A stretch of DNA of 64,000 nucleotides from assembly GCA_006176705.1 (NCBI GenBank), contig QRFJ01001019.1, forward strand, positions 62,001 through 126,000. Reading direction: 5' to 3'. Of this stretch, positions 58,456 through 64,000 are shown piece by piece (the first letter of the stretch is position 1; every line of letters begins with the position of its first letter). Made by a program: the position numbers and the translations under genes. The stretch comes from Cocos nucifera. Its lineage: Eukaryota; Streptophyta; Magnoliopsida; Arecales; Arecaceae. Below the pieces are notes generated by a model. It searched no databases, was not told the DNA's origin, and saw only the letters and a program-made list of their open reading frames with translations.

Positions 58456-60226
58456 GCATCAAGATAGAATCTATCGTACATCGATTGTAGAGGAGCAACC
58501 TATTGATGATTATGAAAATCAAGTCCTGAAGCCATGCATAGGCAGAGTAAACATTAATAGAAAAGAGTTTTATTTAGGAATTTTTCAACATTTGGGACTT
58601 GAAATCGAATGATTACATCATATTGATCAGAAACTAGCGCAGTCTTGCACGAGATTACCTTTTATACCCTATATCTTCTTGATGGGGATCATGATAGAAA
58701 GAACTATAAATCACACAGTAGCTACCCAGAGAGGTTCACATTCAGTCTTTGATGGGTTGCCACCATATACCTCTAGTGTCAATGGTGGCTTTTGGGAGCA
58801 TTAGGAATGATTTAGGATGATCGATTATTCTAGCCGTTCGAGATTAACTGAAGAGTTGCTCGAATCCATTGAAGAGTTCGATGAAGTCGATGATTAGAGA
58901 TCATGATATATTCTCCAGTTACACATATAGAATGAATGTAACTGGTGTCAACAAAAAAGGTTGAATCTATTGGATCAGTCAGATGTAAATTTGATGGCAG
59001 TTGAATTGGTGATATAGATGGAGATTCAATTATAGGTTCAAGGAAAATCGTGCAGACCTCGATTGAACCTAAACGGTTCTCTTCTTTTACATCATAAATA
59101 TAGTATGTCTGACTGACCAAGTATGCTCATAAGAGCCCATTTTTCTGATGGTTGTCGTCAAAAGGTTAGCTTTACTCTGTCCTGACGAATATTCTAGTCA
59201 ATATTTCATCTTGTCATTTGAATCACGTATAGGTGGTTTTTTTCATGTTCATTCCTTTGACTTTTGTGTCAAAATGTTGAATCCTTATTGATGGTCCAAA
59301 TTGACCTTGAACTTTGACTTTTGTCCATGGTCAAGCATCCTATTATAGGAGTGAGTCTGTGGAGTCGGCTTGCCCATTTCAGAACCCTGGCAAGGAGGAG
59401 GGCGCGCACCTTGCGTTTGTGCCAAGCTGGAGGCGCCCAGGAATCCCTGATTGAGTGATCAGATCCATCTCTCTTTTTGGATTCTAAACTTAGAGTTCTC
59501 CTAAGAACCGAACTTGTGAGCTGGTTTAGGCAACCTCTAAGGAGGAATGCAAGGGGGATCTATCCTTCACCAATCAGATTAATTTAGATTGATTTTCACC
59601 AAAGGTTGTGATTGGTGGGAAGAAGAGGAGTTGGATCATAGCTTTAGTTATATAGTAACGCACACAAAGTTTCAAATGTCGCCTGAGTCGTGCCCCACAA
59701 GTTATTACTGCCAGCTCTTCTCCCTCCTCATGCAAACCACTTTCCTTCTCCTTTCCATGTCAAAAGGAGTTTTGATTTCTTGGTTGGTAGCAATCTAGCG
59801 AGAGAAGATGGACTGGAAAGCTAGAAGGCTGCATGCTGATTAAGGACACTCTGATCTTGCAAAAGAAGTTTTGAAAATCTCCAGAATCAGATTCAGATCT
59901 GATTTTTTGGAGATGTGATAGAGAAGAAGAAGAGATCTCCAGTCAATCAAGTGGATACTGAGTAGAAGGTAGGCACTTGCATATGGCTAGATCCGAACCT
60001 TCGGCCTGCTTCATCAGGATCATCATCGTAATAGAGATTTACACCTTCAAGATAAATTAAATTTGATTATTAATTTATCTAGATTTTATTTTAATTATTA
60101 AAATAAAAGAATTAGTTGAAAATATCTAGATCTGATCAGTTAAAGAGAAAAAAAATTTTAAAATATATCTCTTGATCTGGATCAGATTGAACGGAATCGG
60201 ATCGGAAATCAGGATTTTCTTTAAAC
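58456..60226 (+). repeat. Element D LTR, plus arm, partial and noisy
   Basis: From about 58490 the sequence follows the plus-strand LTR of C from the point equivalent to 51105 (CCTATGATAATCATGAG region) to the LTR end near 60226. The join lacks the part of the LTR between the two break points. Confidence 0.7.
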
Positions 60227-62100
60227 TGTAGGTATTAGAGCAAGTTCTAAAAGTATTTTGATCTAATTTTTAATTTATTTAATTAAAAAATAAGTAATTT
60301 TAGATGGAATGAGATGTAGATTGATCTAAAAATTAAAAAAAAAATTAAAAATTAAATTAATTTTGGGATCTAAGATTAAGAGAATATTGCATGATAGTTC
60401 TAAAATAGATATTTCTATAGGAAAAGTCTTGCATATTTTTCAATTTATTTAATTCAATTATATTTTAGATTAATTTATTTACTATTTTTTGATATTATAA
60501 TGGTTATAATAATAAAAAAAAATATCAAATAAAAATTATTTATTTTTAAACTTTATATAGAGATATGAATTGTTGATGTTAGACTAGTTGTAGAATAGTT
60601 CTACATAAATTGTCTAGATTAGAATTTATTTTTGATTAGATCAATTTAATCTATTTTTTAGCATTATTATATTATTAATTTAGATCTAAAAACATGCATG
60701 ATTCGATAAACATGAGATGTATGCAAAATATGCTATGATTAGATCTAATTTGATTTAAGATATATGATATTAAATTAAAATGTTTTTGTAGTATTGCATG
60801 TTCCTGATTAGGGGCGTTTCTTCTGGACGTCGTTCATAAGAATGAAGGAAAGGTTAAAGGCCCTATCCTCCATAGCGATGGGGTGTTTTGTTATGACGTG
60901 TTAGGGTGCTGCGCATTTCCTTAATCAGAAATCCAAAATTTACTTTTCGATGCAAACCATGATCCTGAAATCTCTAAGGATTTATTTGTGCAATTTTGTT
61001 GTATGAACCCTACTTTAATTTAAAAAATTAAGATTATGAAATTCATTAATTAGATCTAAAAATTGAGAATTTCAGTCCAAGATATATTCATAATATTGGA
61101 GTTCGGGCATTGGGTAGTCAAATTAGGTCTAAGCGGTTGAATTCAATCGAATAAGAGTTGGTTAGATGGGATCAAAAATGCTTAAATTGATAACCTAATG
61201 GATTAAGTCTTGGGTCAAGATCGGTCAACGATTCAAGCAAAACATAATTAGGCTCAGAGGTTAGAGTCTTGGATGATAAGGCTAACCCATTGGTTCTGAC
61301 TCAATAATTTCAGGTGTCTAGGTAGTTTCGCAATACGACGATGATTTTTTAATTGGAAGCTATCATTTTGATGCGTTTTGTATGAGGTTAATGGACATAT
61401 TTCATTTCACCGGTCTCACTTACCTAGCCATATTCTATTTGACAGTAGTTCTGATTGAGGTGGTCAATAATTTTTGAGCTAACAATGCACTAAGTTAGTT
61501 ATAATTTGGTTATGCTATTTGATAAGCTAGTTAATGGAGACTGAATCAATTCTCTAAGAAAAGATTAAGTCTGAGGTCTGTCCACATTTTGAATAGAATG
61601 TGGGCCTTCAAGGTTGATTGTTCTCGACTGGATTTACAGTGCTCAGTTGCACCGAAAGACAACAAACATGCTTATTTAGGCTGGATGCTATGGGTGGAGG
61701 GATGAGTTGGGGCTCATATTCCACGGTGAGAGGCCAATAGGAATCAATCTGTGCAAAATGGTTGGTACTGATTAACTAAGGAGTAGATCAATATTCTAGA
61801 TATGGTGAGATTCATAATTAGAGATCAAGTTGGGTGCACCTATTGATTAGGAGATCATTGAAACAAGAGTTTGTTCATCCATTGGCTTAACCATCACAAT
61901 AAACTGTTAGTGTGAGGTGATGAGTCAGGTTTGGTGGAAGGGACCGACACAACTAGGAATCATTTAATATTGAGATTTTTGCATCTCTTACAGAGAGATG
62001 TAGGGATTCGAGAAATAGTGGGAGCTGATTTATTTTAAAAATAAAATTCTAAAACAAATTTGATCAAGTTATAATTAAAGTATCTAACTAGAATCTTTGA
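60227..62100 (+). other. Element D (plus arm) PBS and leader, noisy
   Basis: GTAGGTATTAGAGCAAG near 60228 is a damaged tRNA-Met site. The leader that follows is collinear with 52816-54690 of C but peppered with one-base indels. Confidence 0.75.
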
Positions 62101-63000
62101 TCTCTACAGGGAAAATTATCTGCGTCCAACCATTAGCACGTATCTAGGAACACAGACTAACTGGACCAATTATAAAGATTGGTTGGAAATACAAATTGTT
62201 TTGGAGTTCTGAGAATTTAACCATGTATTGGACCAGGGATCTCCACCTTACCAGTCGTCCATCAAGCTAATAGAGAGGTCTTGGGAAATTGGATAGACGA
62301 AGATAATAAGGCAGATATTACTAGTTGGGCTCAGATGTTGATGAACTCTTAGCATTCAACATGTGAAGGATATCGGGACTTGACATTTAAAATGTTGGAT
62401 ACTTGTAGGAGATGTTCATTGAATAGAGTCGCGCAGCAAGTATCAAAATCACGAAAATTTGACTTTTTAAGGTAAGATGCATGATGGGCAGTCGATTCCA
62501 AGATCACTGTCTATGGATCCAAAGGACATGGAAAGAGCTTGAGAAGATCAGTGTGAAGTTAGATTGGATCTGTGAACGATATTATTCTGTAATCCTTGAA
62601 CTGATGATAATGGGCAATTCGATCATGAATTAACCGCATGCATAAACTTCAAATTCCTTGGCCGAATTAATTGAACATGCTGGTTACCGTTAAACTTCTA
62701 TGAAAGGTTCTAAAGGCTCATTCTCTTATTATGGAAATGGACTTCTTCCAAAAAGAGTTATATGGAAAGAAAAGGAGTTATAAAAAAGCAGAAGTTGAGG
62801 AACTAAAAGAAGAAGCAGGAGCCGAAGAAAGAAAAAGGCCAAGTCAAAGGAAATATTTCCATTGAAATTTGTGAAGGATTGAAGTGGAAACTCCCTATTA
62901 CTTGCCACCCTGAAAGAACAAGAAGGTCTTCTGGAGGATAATGCTCATTATTGAGCTCTAACCTCAATATGGTTTCTTCTGCATCAGTTGGATAGCTTGA
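62101..63000 (+). pseudogene. Element D gag, noisy
   Basis: Collinear with C 54691-55302 and B 33351-33990, and recognisable in scattered frame fragments (the LEKISVKLDW and SMKGSKGS regions). Frame changes every few dozen bases. Nucleocapsid Lys-rich coding at 62750-62870. Confidence 0.7.
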
Positions 63001-64000
63001 CTGGTTTTAGTGTATCTGTTGCATTCCATGCAGGTTTGAGTTATAGTAGAAGCTGAGGGATAGGGAGAAAATGATCACGATCGGTAATGGAGGCAAGAGT
63101 TGCTACCATGATGTGGGGAAATTATCTCTTCGTATTACCATCTGGTTTAGACTTAGTTTTGAAAGACTGTTATTATGTGCTGAGGTAGCAGAAATTTGAT
63201 TTCTGTTTCATGTTAGCACTAGAAGGCTATGTGATTAACCTTCTTTAAAGAATCATTGTAACATTCTTTTATGAAAGAAATAAAATTGCAAATGGTTTCT
63301 TTTAATGGTTTTATAGCTACATATTTTGATTGGCACTTGTTTCTAATATGACAAAAAATGAATGCCAAATGACTAAGGGATAGTCCAAATGACAGATATC
63401 TATGGCACCTAAGCATTAGGTCAGTATAGCAGAAGTAGGATCAACAAATTAGAGAAAAATGGGTTATTGAGTGTCATTGACTTCGAGTCATATCCAACTT
63501 GTGAATCCTGGTCTCCAATGATAAAATGACCAAATCTCTTTTGTAGGACATGGGAGAGGGCCATAGCATCTCCTTGCCCTAGTACATACTGATGTTGTGC
63601 GTCCAATTTGATGTGCCGGCTAGAGCAATTTTGCTACTCATTATCTTTACCATGATCTGTCTAGGTATGGTATGTGTATCTTATGAGACACAAGTTGTTG
63701 AAGTTTTGAAAAGTTCAAGAATTCAGAAGTGAAAAACAAACTGAAAAATTATAAGTCTTTCGATTCAGATTCGAGGAAGTGGAATACCTTAGCGGAAATT
63801 CCTAGGATACTCAAGGATACATTGCCTTCGACATCAAAACACCAACTCAAGAGTTTCAGAACGGATAAAATTGAACTCTTATTAGATATTTGGTCCGATC
63901 CATTGATGAGTTACAACCTTCCTGATTTTCTGGATTTCATGTTAAATTCTATTTATCTACTGAAAGGGTTCCCTATAAGACCGTTCTACCACACTGTATT
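63001..64000 (+). pseudogene. Element D protease, pre-integrase and start of integrase, noisy
   Basis: Follows B 34075-35110: protease region 63000-63250, pre-integrase 63370-63540, integrase core 63560-63900, with the equivalents of the HTD, RSDRGGEY and MVRSMM segments still traceable at nucleotide level. No frame is long enough to translate. It runs off the right edge. Confidence 0.7.

Noticed and set aside
59589..59798. 69-codon frame with a hydrophobic tail in the noisy tail
   Set aside because: Part of the D LTR; likely created by sequencing indels and without a counterpart in A, B or C.

Overview
The window is a stack of transposable elements from a plant nuclear genome. I find no host gene, rRNA, tRNA or CRISPR array. 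The mix of long-LTR Ty1/copia elements primed by initiator tRNA-Met, a CACTA DNA transposon and a gag-only LTR element, in AT-rich DNA, points to a flowering plant. I lean towards a monocot, perhaps a palm, but that is a weak guess from general resemblance. Almost every open frame is a decayed copia gag/pol piece or its antisense shadow.

Target-site duplications (TSDs) and matching flanks let the stack be unpicked. The outermost piece is copia element 0 (+), of which only the RNase H tail and part of the 3' LTR are seen (49472-50506). Copia element 1 (-, left end outside the window) sits in its RNase H region. Three elements inserted into element 1: a CACTA transposon at 629-7980 (TSD AGT), a gag-only LTR element E at 9637-15473 (TSD TGGTA), and copia element 2 (-) at 15532-45656 (TSD A[A/G]AAT). 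Element 2 was split at its gag/protease border by copia element A (-) at 21207-41003 (TSD TTGTG). The 5' LTR of A was split by copia element B (+) at 30081-39431 (TSD AAGA[T/C]). The CACTA element itself carries a 1.27-kb fold-back inside its right subterminal repeats. Elements 0, 1 and 2 form one copia family (LTRs about 2.3-2.5 kb). A, B, C and D form a second one (LTRs about 2.28 kb). Both resemble the Tork/Angela type by their integrase and RT motifs, a tentative call.

Right of 50507, element C (+) entered the LTR of element 0 and runs from its 5' LTR into gag, ending at a 25-N assembly gap (55303-55327). Beyond the gap, 55328-64000 holds two more pieces of the A/B/C family (called D) arranged head to head. 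They are full of single-base indels not seen to the left of the gap, so this tail looks like unpolished long-read sequence and its structure should not be trusted.

How the parts work: the copia elements encode gag, protease, integrase, reverse transcriptase and RNase H as one polyprotein, all now broken by stops and frameshifts, mostly of the kind made by C-to-T/G-to-A change. Element E has gag but no pol and would have needed enzymes in trans. The CACTA copy has lost the catalytic core of its TNP2 transposase and is non-autonomous. The clearest unusual points are the fully solved nest, the CACTA internal fusion plus fold-back, the promoter-removing deletion in one LTR of B, an 8 x 31-bp minisatellite with dyad symmetry in the LTR of element 1, and the suspect assembly tail. 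I found no convincing new cellular system.
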